A stretch of DNA of 64,000 nt from AWTP1-13 sp963832445. GTDB lineage: Bacteria > Pseudomonadota > Alphaproteobacteria > Rhizobiales > Hyphomicrobiaceae. Location of the stretch: positions 1 to 64,000 of the forward strand of contig CAWHUM010000009.1 in NCBI GenBank assembly GCA_963832445.1, written 5' to 3'. Position numbers and translations under genes: made by a program. The notes below the pieces were generated by a model. That model ran no database searches. It saw nothing but the letters and a program-made list of their open reading frames with translations, and had not been told where the DNA came from. Shown piece by piece: positions 7,919-17,082 of the stretch. The stretch's first letter is position 1. The number at the start of each line of letters is the position of its first letter.

Positions 7919-9457
7919 ATGGATCCCCGCTTCGCCGACGCGTGGGCGCGCATGCCGGACTACCTCGGCAACCATGTGCTCGTCAGCGTGACGGCACTGG
8001 CGCTGGGCCTTGCCTTGAGCTTCCCGCTGGCACTGGCGTCGCTGCGCCGGCCCAATGTGCGCGCGCTGCTGCTGGCGGCAACCAGCATCGTGCAAACCAT
8101 TCCTGGCCTGGCGCTGCTGGCGCTGTTCTATCCCGTGCTGCTGGCTGCGGCGGCGCTCTCGGAGCGCTTGTTCGGTGTCGGCTTTTCCGCCCTGGGATTC
8201 TTGCCGGCGGTGCTGGCGCTCGCGCTCTACAGCATGCTCCCAGTCGTGCGCAACACCATCACCGGCATCGACGGCATCGACCCGGCGATCAAGCAGGCGG
8301 CCACGGGTGTAGGCATGACCGAGCGGCAATCGCTCACCATGGTCGAGCTGCCGCTGGCGCTGCCAGTGATCATGGCCGGCGTGCGCACGGCCGCGGTGTG
8401 GGTGATCGGCACCGCCACGCTGTCCACGCCCATTGGCCAGACAAGCCTCGGCAACTACATCTTCACCGGACTGCAAACGCAGAACTGGATCTTCGTGCTG
8501 TTCGGTTGCGTTGCCGCCGCCGTGCTGGCGCTGGCGGTCGACCAACTGCTGGCCCTGATCGAGCGCGGCTACACGCTGCGGCACCGCAATCGCATGGTGG
8601 CCGGGGGCATCGGGCTGGCGCTGATCCTGCTTCTGTCCCTCATCCCCAATCTGGCGGGCAGCCGCGGCGGCTATGTGCTCGGCGCCAAACCGTTCGCCGA
8701 GCAGTACATCCTGGTGGCGCTGATGGAAGACCGGCTGCGCGCCAAGGGGCTCGCCGCCTCGCGCCGCGATGGGCTCGGGTCCGCCGTCATCTTCGATGCG
8801 CTGGCCGCAGGCGACATCGATGCCTACGTCGAATACTCGGGCACGCTGTGGGCTAACCAGATGCGGCGCACGGACATCCTGCCCCGCGGCGAGGTATTGG
8901 CAGAGGTCGCCAAATGGGTGAAGGAGCGCCACGGCATCGCCCTGCTCGGAGGGCTCGGTTTCGAAAACGCCTATGCGCTGGCGGCAACGCGCAAGCGCGC
9001 CGCCCAGCTCGGACTCAAGTCGCTCGGCGATCTGGCGCCGCACGCGCCGACTTTGTCCATCGCCGGCGACTACGAGTTCTTCGGTCGCCCCGAATGGAGG
9101 GCGATCCGCGAGACTTACGGCTTGGCATTCCGCCAGCAGCGGCAGATGCAGGCGGAGTTCATGTACCCGGCGGTGGCGGCGGGCGAGGTCGACGTCATCT
9201 CGGCCTACACCAGCGACGGCCGCATTGCGCAGTTCGACCTCAAGGTGCTCGACGATCCCCGCAATGCGATCCCACCCTACGATGCGATCCTGCTGGTGTC
9301 GCCGAGGCGTGCGAACGACAAGGCATTCCTCGACGCCCTGCGCCCCCTCGTCGACGCTATCAACGTGGAGCTGATGCGCGAGGCCAACCGGCGGGCCGGA
9401 GAGGGCGCATCGCCGGCGGCTGTCGCCAGCTGGCTCGTCTCGAAGTTGCGGCCCTGA
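7919..9457 (+). CDS. Fused ABC permease/substrate-binding protein, OpuC/EgtU-like
   Basis: A 512-residue two-part protein. Residues 1 to about 215 form an OpuCB-type permease with the conserved IKQAATGVGMTERQSL coupling loop. From about residue 250 (RGGYVLGAKPFAEQYIL) to the end is an OpuAC-type glycine-betaine/choline-like binding domain tethered to the membrane. This permease-binding-domain fusion is the architecture of EgtU (ergothioneine uptake in Streptococcus pneumoniae and Helicobacter pylori) and of OpuF/choline systems. Neighbouring egtB, egtD and an EgtV-like ATPase make ergothioneine, hercynine or a related betaine the best guess. I did not identify specific ligand-contact residues. 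The start is at ATG 7919; no alternative with a better ribosome site is seen. Confidence 0.85.
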   Translation: MDPRFADAWARMPDYLGNHVLVSVTALALGLALSFPLALASLRRPNVRALLLAATSIVQTIPGLALLALFYPVLLAAAALSERLFGVGFSALGFLPAVLALALYSMLPVVRNTITGIDGIDPAIKQAATGVGMTERQSLTMVELPLALPVIMAGVRTAAVWVIGTATLSTPIGQTSLGNYIFTGLQTQNWIFVLFGCVAAAVLALAVDQLLALIERGYTLRHRNRMVAGGIGLALILLLSLIPNLAGSRGGYVLGAKPFAEQYILVALMEDRLRAKGLAASRRDGLGSAVIFDALAAGDIDAYVEYSGTLWANQMRRTDILPRGEVLAEVAKWVKERHGIALLGGLGFENAYALAATRKRAAQLGLKSLGDLAPHAPTLSIAGDYEFFGRPEWRAIRETYGLAFRQQRQMQAEFMYPAVAAGEVDVISAYTSDGRIAQFDLKVLDDPRNAIPPYDAILLVSPRRANDKAFLDALRPLVDAINVELMREANRRAGEGASPAAVASWLVSKLRP

Positions 9458-9717
9458 GCATTGTCGCCAGAATTGACCGCAGCACCAGGAGCGTCGGCGC
9501 CTGACGCGCGCTCCGGCGGCCCAGCAACCGCCATGCGCCGCTGCCACCTGTCGCCACAGGGATCGTCACCTCAGCATCATGTTGACCTTACTGATGGATG
9601 GCCCTAAGGAGCGGGGCCGCGCTGGCGCAATGCGGCGCGGTGGTTAGGCGCCGAGGACCTGGGAAGACCCCGGGGGGCGGCGTGCGCGAGCAACTAACCT
9701 ATTGAATTACAAGGCAA

Positions 9718-9794
9718 GCACCGGTAGCTCAGCTGGATAGAGCACCAGACTACGAATCTGGGGGTCAGGGGTTCGAATCCTCTCCGGTGCGCCA
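9718..9794 (+). tRNA. tRNA-Arg (anticodon ACG)
   Basis: A 77-base cloverleaf. The acceptor arms GCACCGG (9718-9724) and CCGGTGC (9784-9790) pair, followed by discriminator G and an encoded CCA (9792-9794). The D-arm is TAGCTCAGCTGGATAGAGCA. The anticodon stem is CCAGA/TCTGG with loop CTACGAA, giving anticodon ACG at 9752-9754, and the T-loop is GGTTCGAATCC. An IS481-type element begins 27 bases downstream, so the 3' flank of this tRNA has served as an insertion region. Confidence 0.97.
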
Positions 9795-9821
9795 TTTGCG
9801 AACGGTCCATTCCGGTCACAT

Positions 9822-9860
9822 AGGTGACGGTTTATGCCGGAGACATAGGTAACACCTTTG
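9822..9860 (+). repeat. Left inverted repeat of the IS481-type element
   Basis: It matches the reverse complement of 11041-11080 at roughly four positions out of five, including AGG.TGAC, CCGGAGACAT and AACAC/GACAC followed by .TTTG. It lies between the tRNA-Arg and the transposase stop. Confidence 0.75.
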
Positions 9861-10995
9861 CTCCGAACGGGTTAGCGATGGGCTCGAGCCTGCAGGTCTC
9901 TTCGTCGAAGTATCCCAAGTCATAGTGCATGAAGCTGGCGAGCCAGAGCCGGTCGTCGACCTGCTTGATGCCGAGCATTTGGCCTGCGAAGACCTGGCTG
10001 AGGTTGATCTTCTTGCGGTTGAGGCAGATGCGGCCGCAGGTGGTGACGGTGACGGCCTTGTCGTGGAAGGGATAGTCGAGTTCGGGCAGGCCTGCATAGG
10101 AGCGCGGTGAGGGTCTGTAGTGCTCGGCCGGATAGGTCATGCCCAGCGCCTGATGCGGTCGCTCATTGTTGTAGCAGGCGATGAAGTCGTCGAAGCGGGC
10201 CTGCTGCTGCAGGAAGTTCTCTGCCGCCGGCCTTGTGGTCTCCAGCTTCAAGGTGAGGTGCATGCGCTCGTGGCGGCCGTTCTGCTGCGGGTGGCCCGGC
10301 TTGATGCGTTCGATCTCGATGCCGAGCCTGAGCCACCACACCGACAGCCTCGACAGGTTGAAGAGGGCGTTGGGGCTGGCGAAGGGGACGCCATTGTCGG
10401 TGCGGATGGCGCTCGGCAGGCCGCACTCTTTGAAGGCGCTCTCGAACACGGAGAAGGCAAAGGCTTCCTTGGTGCTGTGAAGCGCCTCGCAGGCGATCAG
10501 ATAGCGGCTGGCGAAGTCGGTGATGGTGAGGGGATAGCAGTAGCGCCGGTCGGCGAGCATGAACTCGCCCTTGTAGTCGGCGCACCACAGTTCGTTGGGT
10601 TGGCTGGCCGACGAGAGAGGCGTCCCCTTGGCCCGGTTGCGTCGTCCCTTGCGGGGTTTGACCAGGCCATGGCGGTCGAGCACGGCATGCACGGTTGAGA
10701 CCGCCGGTCGGTGCACATCCGGGTAGAGCCGAGCGAGGCGTTCCCTGATCTTCGGCGCGCCCCAGCTCGGCTTCTCCCGCTTCAGCCGCACGATCAGCGT
10801 CTCGATCTGCAGCGGCAGCTGGTTGGCGTGGCGATAGGGCCGGCGCGAGCGATCGGTGAGCCCCTCGACCCCGCAGTCGCGGTAGCGCTTGAGGATCTTG
10901 TAGCCGGTCTTGCGCGAGATATCGAACGCTCGGCACAGGCTCGACATCGTCTCCCCGTCGAGCAGTCGGGCGATGAACCTCACCCGTTCGTCCAT
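9832..10995 (-). CDS. IS481-family transposase
   Basis: A 387-residue DDE transposase. An N-terminal helix-turn-helix region (SSLCRAFDISRKTGYKILKR) is followed by the rve/integrase-core domain. The catalytic acids are in WCADYKG, IRTDNG and NGRHERMH (D, D, E). The C-terminus holds the NERPHQAL motif typical of the family. I chose ATG 10995 because GGAGGGAG lies about ten bases upstream on the minus strand; the frame stays open 19 codons further. The gene appears intact, so the element may still be mobile. Confidence 0.9.
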   Translation of the reverse strand: MDERVRFIARLLDGETMSSLCRAFDISRKTGYKILKRYRDCGVEGLTDRSRRPYRHANQLPLQIETLIVRLKREKPSWGAPKIRERLARLYPDVHRPAVSTVHAVLDRHGLVKPRKGRRNRAKGTPLSSASQPNELWCADYKGEFMLADRRYCYPLTITDFASRYLIACEALHSTKEAFAFSVFESAFKECGLPSAIRTDNGVPFASPNALFNLSRLSVWWLRLGIEIERIKPGHPQQNGRHERMHLTLKLETTRPAAENFLQQQARFDDFIACYNNERPHQALGMTYPAEHYRPSPRSYAGLPELDYPFHDKAVTVTTCGRICLNRKKINLSQVFAGQMLGIKQVDDRLWLASFMHYDLGYFDEETCRLEPIANPFGAKVLPMSPA

Positions 10996-11040
10996 GACGT
11001 GACACTCCCTCCACGGCACCTTTGCTCTCCCGCAAAGGGC

Positions 11041-11080
11041 CAAAAGTGTCACCCATGTCTCCGGAATGAAATGTCACCCT
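11041..11080 (-). repeat. Right inverted repeat of the IS481-type element
   Basis: Partner of 9822-9860. Read on the minus strand it begins AGGGTGACATTTCATTCCGG. It marks the junction with the truncated amidohydrolase sequence. Confidence 0.75.
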
Positions 11081-11345
11081 TCTCTCAGGAAGGGCATACA
11101 ACTGCGAACCCCTGGCGCTGGGCTGGCTTCGGCCAAGACGGTCTGCTCCAGCACATCCTTTCGGCCGGCAATGCAGATCTCGAGGCCGCACCCGATCGCG
11201 TCATCTGCGCGACCGATTGGCCGCACACCTTGCATACCGAGCCCAACGACGGCGATCTCCGCGAGCTCCTCATCCGCGCGACCGATGACGCGGAACGGCA
11301 AAAGATTCCGGCAATCCAGCCCGGCTCTTTGGGTTCGATCCTTGA
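11081..11345 (+). pseudogene. 3' remnant of an amidohydrolase family gene
   Basis: The translated segment PDRVICATDWPHTLHTEPNDGD followed by LRELLIRATDDAERQKI matches the C-terminal part of amidohydrolase-2/PDC-hydrolase (TIM-barrel) proteins, where a TDWPH motif carries a metal or catalytic Asp. The expected ending NPARLFGFDP followed by TGA (11343-11345) is present but in another frame, so there is an indel near 11300-11310. The 5' portion is missing and is replaced by the insertion sequence. This is therefore a dead fragment. The original substrate is unknown. Confidence 0.7.
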
Positions 11346-11588
11346 AGCTCGGTGGCTTCGCCTGCAACCGCGGCGAGCTTCGACCGGCTGAGGCACACCC
11401 AAGCTGCTCGTTGTCCGCATCTCAGCAGTGCGTCGTCCGCAGGGTGCCGGCGCCCGAAGGTCCGCGCTTGCCAGCGCGCACACGTCGTCCTTGATATTCC
11501 CCCGAACAGCAACGATGCTGGCGCGCATAAGGGCTGGCAGAGCAAGGCGCATGCAAGCGCCTAGCCCGATTTGGGAACAGGAAACGCA

Positions 11589-12638
<1,050 letters not shown>

Positions 12639-12689
12639 AACCCAAAGCAAGCAACGAAGAATTCTTCAACCACCAGGGAAGGAACTACC

Positions 12690-14021
12690 ATGGCACTGAT
12701 TACCAGACGCACGGCTCTGCAGCTCGGCGCGAGCGCCGCAGCGCTTAGCGTCTCCGGCGGCTTCGCTTTCGCCCAGTCCAACATCAAGACCGCTGACGCC
12801 ACGCCGCCGAAGCTCGACATTGAGAAGGGCGCGACGCTGCGTATGCTCCGCCCGGTCCGCTTCGTGGAGCCCGACGAGGTGATCTTCCGCGCCAACTGCG
12901 CCAAGTTTGCCAAGGATACCGGCGTCGACGTCAAAGTCGACTTCGTCGGCTGGGAGGACATGACCCAACAGACGGCCGTCACCGCGAACACCGGCGCCGG
13001 CCCCGATCTCATCATGGGCTTCAACGAGGCGCCGCACATCTATACCGACAAGCTCGTCGATCTGTCGGATGTCGCCGAGTACATCGGCAAGCGCTACGGC
13101 GGCTGGCTGGCGATGGCGCAGAAGTACGGCAAGAAGCACGGCACCAACAACTGGATCGGCCTGCCGTTCGGCGCCTCGGGCGGCCCGCTCGTGTGGCGGA
13201 AGTCGGCGGTGAATGCGGTCGGCTACGATGCGCCGCCCGATGACCACGACAGGTATCTCGACCTGTGCCGGAAGCTGCAGGCCGCCGGCAAGCCTCCGGG
13301 CTTCGCACTGGGCAACGCGGTCGGCGACGGCAACGGCTTCGCCAACTGGCTGATCTGGTCGCACGGCGGCTTCCTGGTCGACGAGGACAACAGCGTCGCT
13401 ATCAACCGGAAGGAAACGATCGAGGCACTGAAATACCTGCAGGAACTGTATAAGACCTTCGTCCCGGGAACGATCGCTTGGGGTGACATCAGCAACAACC
13501 GCGCCTATGCGGCCAACGAGATCTGGTTGACGGCGAACGGCGTCTCAATGTATTTCGCGCTGAAGCGGGACGAGAAGCTGGCTTCGATCGCCGAGGATAC
13601 CCAGCACAGCCTGCTGCCCAAGGGCCGCCTGAGCGTGTCGCCGATGGCGGGCCTCACGCTCAACGCGATGGTCTTCCGGCACAGCAAATTCCCGAATGCG
13701 TCGAAGGCGCTGCTCCAGTTCCTGCTGGAGAAGGAGCAGTACGATCCGTGGCTGCAAGCGAACCTCGGCTACTGGTCGCAGCCGCTCGAGAATTACTCGG
13801 AGAGTGCCGTCTGGCAGGGCGACCCGAAGGTCTCGATCTTCCGCAACGTGATGCGGAGCAACTTCTGGGTCGGCTACAGGGGGCCCATCAGCCAGGGCTC
13901 GGCCGCCGCCAACGCGGACTACGTGATGGTGCAGATGTGTGCCTCCGTCGCCTCGGGTCAGGCAACGCCCGAGGCCGCGGCCGCCGAAGCAGAGCGCCGC
14001 GCGAAGCGCTTCTTCCGCTGA
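12690..14021 (+). CDS. ABC substrate-binding protein, family 1
   Basis: A 443-residue extracellular binding protein of the sugar-binding family 1 (SBP_bac_1, type II fold). The N-terminus MALITRRTALQLGASAAALS has a twin-arginine-like signal (TRRTALQLG) ending at AFAQ, suggesting Tat export. A good ribosome site (GGAAGGA) precedes ATG 12690. It lies 51 bases after the ATPase and before the two permeases, so it is the ligand receptor of this importer. A strong stem-loop follows its stop. Confidence 0.88.
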   Translation: MALITRRTALQLGASAAALSVSGGFAFAQSNIKTADATPPKLDIEKGATLRMLRPVRFVEPDEVIFRANCAKFAKDTGVDVKVDFVGWEDMTQQTAVTANTGAGPDLIMGFNEAPHIYTDKLVDLSDVAEYIGKRYGGWLAMAQKYGKKHGTNNWIGLPFGASGGPLVWRKSAVNAVGYDAPPDDHDRYLDLCRKLQAAGKPPGFALGNAVGDGNGFANWLIWSHGGFLVDEDNSVAINRKETIEALKYLQELYKTFVPGTIAWGDISNNRAYAANEIWLTANGVSMYFALKRDEKLASIAEDTQHSLLPKGRLSVSPMAGLTLNAMVFRHSKFPNASKALLQFLLEKEQYDPWLQANLGYWSQPLENYSESAVWQGDPKVSIFRNVMRSNFWVGYRGPISQGSAAANADYVMVQMCASVASGQATPEAAAAEAERRAKRFFR

Positions 14022-14034
14022 GCTGAACGGAACC

Positions 14035-14059
14035 GGCAGCGCCCTTCACGGGCGCTGCC
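14035..14059 (+). promoter_or_regulatory. Intra-operon stem-loop after the binding-protein gene
   Basis: GGCAGCGCCC (14035-14044) and GGGCGCTGCC (14050-14059) form a perfect 10-base-pair stem with loop TTCAC. There is no T-run, so it is unlikely to be a simple terminator. Its place between the binding protein and the first permease resembles the 3' hairpins that protect binding-protein mRNA and lower downstream expression in operons such as malEFG. Confidence 0.6.
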
Positions 14060-14083
14060 GTCACAGCAGGATTTGCCCGCGCC

Positions 14084-15040
14084 ATGACCGACGCCTCGAT
14101 CTCAGCGACCTGGGTCCATCGCCGCGCAGACCCCACTTGGCTTGTGCGCCTGTTCGACTCGAAGCCCTTCCTTGTTGTCATCTGCCTGCTGCCGGCCGTC
14201 GGCCTGCTGATGACCTTCCTGACCTATCCACTTGGCCTTGGCATCTACCTCGCGTTTACCGACACCACGATCGGCCGCCGGGGCGTGTGGGTCGGCATCG
14301 AGAACTTCCAGTACCTGTTAAGCGACCCGATCTTCTGGAATGCCGTCTTCTTCAGCGTCTTCTACACATCCGTTGCCACGATCGGAAAATTCGGCCTCGG
14401 TCTTTGGCTGGCCCTGCTGCTCAACAACCATCTGCCGTTCAAGAGCCTGCTGCGCGCGATCATCCTGCTGCCGTGGATCGTGCCGACGGTGCTCTCGGCT
14501 ATCGCCTTCTGGTGGATTTACGACCCGCAGTTCTCGATCATCTCCCATCTGCTTATCCAGTCGGGCCTGCGCGAGACCAATGTCGATTTCATCAACACGG
14601 CCTGGCCTGCGCGCTGGTCGCTGATCGCGGCCAACATCTGGCGCGGCATTCCGTTCGTCGCTATCTCGCTGCTCGCCGGGCTGCAGACCATCTCGCCCTC
14701 GCTCTACGAGGCGGCGATGCTCGACGGTGCCACTGCCTGGCAGCGCTTCCGCTTCATCACCTTCCCGATGCTGCTGCCGATCCTCGCGATCGTCATGACC
14801 TTCAGCATTATCTTCACCTTCACCGACTTCCAGCTCGTCTACGCGATCACGCGCGGCGGGCCGGTGAACTCCACCCATTTGATGGCGACGCTCGCCTTCC
14901 AGCGCGGCATTCCCGGCGGTCAGCTCGGCGAGGGCGCGGCCATCGCCGTCTCGATGATCCCGTTCCTCGTGTTCGCGACGCTGTTCAGCTACTTCGCCCT
15001 CGCGCGGCGCAAGTGGCAGCAGGGAGAGACCAATGACTGA
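14084..15040 (+). CDS. ABC permease, MalF/UgpA type
   Basis: A 318-residue inner-membrane permease with six or more predicted helices. The cytoplasmic EAA loop EAAMLDGATAWQRFRFITFP is the contact site for the ATPase. ATG 14084 follows the stem-loop by 24 bases. The last eight bases overlap the next permease gene, which indicates coupled translation of the two membrane subunits. Confidence 0.88.
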   Translation: MTDASISATWVHRRADPTWLVRLFDSKPFLVVICLLPAVGLLMTFLTYPLGLGIYLAFTDTTIGRRGVWVGIENFQYLLSDPIFWNAVFFSVFYTSVATIGKFGLGLWLALLLNNHLPFKSLLRAIILLPWIVPTVLSAIAFWWIYDPQFSIISHLLIQSGLRETNVDFINTAWPARWSLIAANIWRGIPFVAISLLAGLQTISPSLYEAAMLDGATAWQRFRFITFPMLLPILAIVMTFSIIFTFTDFQLVYAITRGGPVNSTHLMATLAFQRGIPGGQLGEGAAIAVSMIPFLVFATLFSYFALARRKWQQGETND

Positions 15041-15935
15041 CGCTGCTGCCCCTGCGGAAACCCCGACCTCCGCCACCGCGCCGCCGGAGACCATGGCCTG
15101 GGACAGCCGGGCGCGGCGCATGGTCGTCGTGTGGCTGCCGCTCGCCTGCTTCGTGATCATCCTGCTGTTCCCGTTCTATTGGATGACCGTGACGGCGTTC
15201 AAGCCGGACGCCGAGCTGTACAACTTCGCCAAGCACAACCCGCTCTGGATCAGCTCGCCGACGCTCGACCACGTCTATCTGCTGCTGTTCAAGACCTCGT
15301 ATCCAAGCTGGCTGAAGACCACCATGATGGTCGCGGTCGGCGCGACCTTCCTCTCCCTCTTCTCCAGTACGCTTGCCGCCTACGCCATCCAACGGCTGCG
15401 TTTCCACGGTAGCCAGTACGTCGGCCTCGCGATCTACCTCGCCTATCTCGTGCCGCCGTCGATCCTGTTCATCCCGCTGGCCACCATGGTCTACCGGCTC
15501 GGCCTCTTCGACACGCCGCTGGCGCTGATCCTGGTGTATCCGACTTTCCTCATCCCGTTCTGCACGTGGCTGCTGATCGGCTACTTCAAGTCCATCCCCT
15601 ACGAGCTCGAGGAATGTGCACTGATAGACGGCGCTACGCGTCTGCAGATCCTCCGCCAGATCACGCTGCCGCTGGCGGTGCCCGGCATCATCAGCGCCGG
15701 CATCTTCTCCTTCACGCTCTCCTGGAACGAGTTCATTTATGCTCTTGCCTTCATCCAGTCGAGCGAGAACAAGACGGTCCCGGTCGCGATCCTGACCGAG
15801 CTTGTCACCGGAGACGTCTACCAGTGGGGCGCATTGATGGCGGGCTCGCTGTTTGGCTCGCTGCCGGTGGCGATCTTCTACTCCTTCTTTGTCGACTACT
15901 ACGTCTCCTCGCTCACGGGTGCGGTGAAGGAGTAG
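15033..15935 (+). CDS. ABC permease, MalG/UgpE type
   Basis: A 300-residue second membrane subunit of the same importer. Its N-terminus is short and hydrophilic (MTDAAAPAETPTSA), followed by six helices, and the EAA loop is EECALIDGATRLQILRQITL. The start at ATG 15033 lies within the end of the preceding permease gene. The GGGAGAGACC segment just before it is the ribosome site. Confidence 0.88.
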   Translation: MTDAAAPAETPTSATAPPETMAWDSRARRMVVVWLPLACFVIILLFPFYWMTVTAFKPDAELYNFAKHNPLWISSPTLDHVYLLLFKTSYPSWLKTTMMVAVGATFLSLFSSTLAAYAIQRLRFHGSQYVGLAIYLAYLVPPSILFIPLATMVYRLGLFDTPLALILVYPTFLIPFCTWLLIGYFKSIPYELEECALIDGATRLQILRQITLPLAVPGIISAGIFSFTLSWNEFIYALAFIQSSENKTVPVAILTELVTGDVYQWGALMAGSLFGSLPVAIFYSFFVDYYVSSLTGAVKE

Positions 15936-15998
15936 GCCTCGCCGCCGCGACCAGCAGCATTCGCCAAACTCGTCCAAAAGCCAGTCCAGGAAGCATCC

Positions 15999-17042
15999 AT
16001 GCCCAGATTTCGCATCGTCACGCCTGCTGCCGCATCCTTCACGACCGCCGGCGGCGGCTATGCCTACGAGATGGAGGCGCTCGAGGGCCTCGGCGCCGAG
16101 ATCGTGGAATGCCCCGCCACGCAGGAGGGCTTCATCTCCGCAGCCAGGGACGCGGACGCCGTCTACGCCAAGGGCATGAAGTTCAACGCCCAGATGATCC
16201 AGGCGCTGGACAAGTGCCGCATCATTGCGCTCGGCAGCGTCGGCGTCGACTATGTCGATGTGGCCGCCGCCACCGAGAAGGGCATCCCCGTCACGAACTG
16301 CCCCGATACCTTCATCGAGGAGGTGGCGGACCACGCCATGATGCTGCTGCTTGCAACCCACCGCCGGGCCATCGAGCAGGATCGCATGGTACGCGAGGGC
16401 CGCTGGGGCGAGGGCCGGCCGCAACTGCTCGAGGTGCCGCGGCTGATGGGCCAGACGCTGGGCTTCATCGCCTTCGGTCGCGTCGCACGGGCGGTGGCGG
16501 AGCGTGCCCGCGCGTTCGGGTTGCGCATGCTGGCCTTCGATCCGTTCCTCGACGAGCTCGATATCTCGGCGCGGGGAGTGGAGCCCGCCAGCCTGTCTGA
16601 GGTGCTGAGCCGCTCCGATTTCATCTCCATGCACCTGCCCGCCACGCCTGAGGCCGTCGGCTTCCTCAAGGAGCAGCATTTCCGCCAGATGAAGCCCAAC
16701 GCCATCTTCATCAACACGGGACGCGGGCCGACGGTGGTGGAGGCGGCGCTGATCAAGGCCCTGCAGGAGAAATGGATCGCCGGCGCCGGCCTGGACGTGC
16801 TGCAGACCGAGCCGCCCAAGCCCGACAATCCACTGCTGAAAATGCCCCACGTGATACTTTCTCCCCACAACGCCTCGGCCTCCGCACGCTTCGATCCGGG
16901 CCGCAAACGCCGGGTAGGGCAGGAGCTTGCCCTGGTGTTGTCGGGGCGCTGGCCGATGTCGTGTGTCAATCCGGCTGTACTGCCGGCTACCGGCTTGCGT
17001 CGTTGGCAGCCGATCTCGATGCAGCGCGGTCCGAACGCTTAG
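15999..17042 (+). CDS. D-isomer-specific 2-hydroxyacid dehydrogenase
   Basis: A 347-residue NAD(P)-dependent dehydrogenase that interconverts a D-2-hydroxyacid and a 2-oxoacid. The catalytic set is visible: Arg242 (NTGRG), Glu271 (LQTEPP) and His290 (SPHNAS). The nucleotide-binding loop reads LGFIAFGRVA, a slightly relaxed GxGxxG. It follows the two permeases on the same strand with a 63-base gap and probably acts on the imported compound or a product of it. Phosphoglycerate, glyoxylate/hydroxypyruvate and lactate are all possible substrates. Confidence 0.85.
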   Translation: MPRFRIVTPAAASFTTAGGGYAYEMEALEGLGAEIVECPATQEGFISAARDADAVYAKGMKFNAQMIQALDKCRIIALGSVGVDYVDVAAATEKGIPVTNCPDTFIEEVADHAMMLLLATHRRAIEQDRMVREGRWGEGRPQLLEVPRLMGQTLGFIAFGRVARAVAERARAFGLRMLAFDPFLDELDISARGVEPASLSEVLSRSDFISMHLPATPEAVGFLKEQHFRQMKPNAIFINTGRGPTVVEAALIKALQEKWIAGAGLDVLQTEPPKPDNPLLKMPHVILSPHNASASARFDPGRKRRVGQELALVLSGRWPMSCVNPAVLPATGLRRWQPISMQRGPNA

Positions 17043-17082
17043 CGCCATCAAGCCATCAGGGGAGGCTGAAGCACCGGTTGGC

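Larger units (their letters stand above)
9822..11080. mobile_element. IS481-type insertion sequence
   Basis: About 1.26 kb, bounded by imperfect inverted repeats of about 39 bases: left 9822-9860 and right 11041-11080. Both read inward with the shared core CCGGAGACAT and a following ACAC.TTTG. The element carries a single transposase gene on the minus strand. Target-site duplications cannot be called with confidence. The right end abuts the truncated 3' part of an amidohydrolase gene, so the insertion or a later deletion removed that gene's beginning. Confidence 0.85.

Noticed and set aside
7907..9547. 546-codon open frame on the minus strand opposite the permease/binding-protein gene
   Set aside because: It is antisense to a clear fused ABC protein, is rich in Arg/Gln/His as expected for a GC-rich shadow, and has no ribosome site.
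14035..14059. Rho-independent terminator
   Set aside because: The stem is strong but has no following T-run, and the downstream permease genes clearly belong to the same operon.
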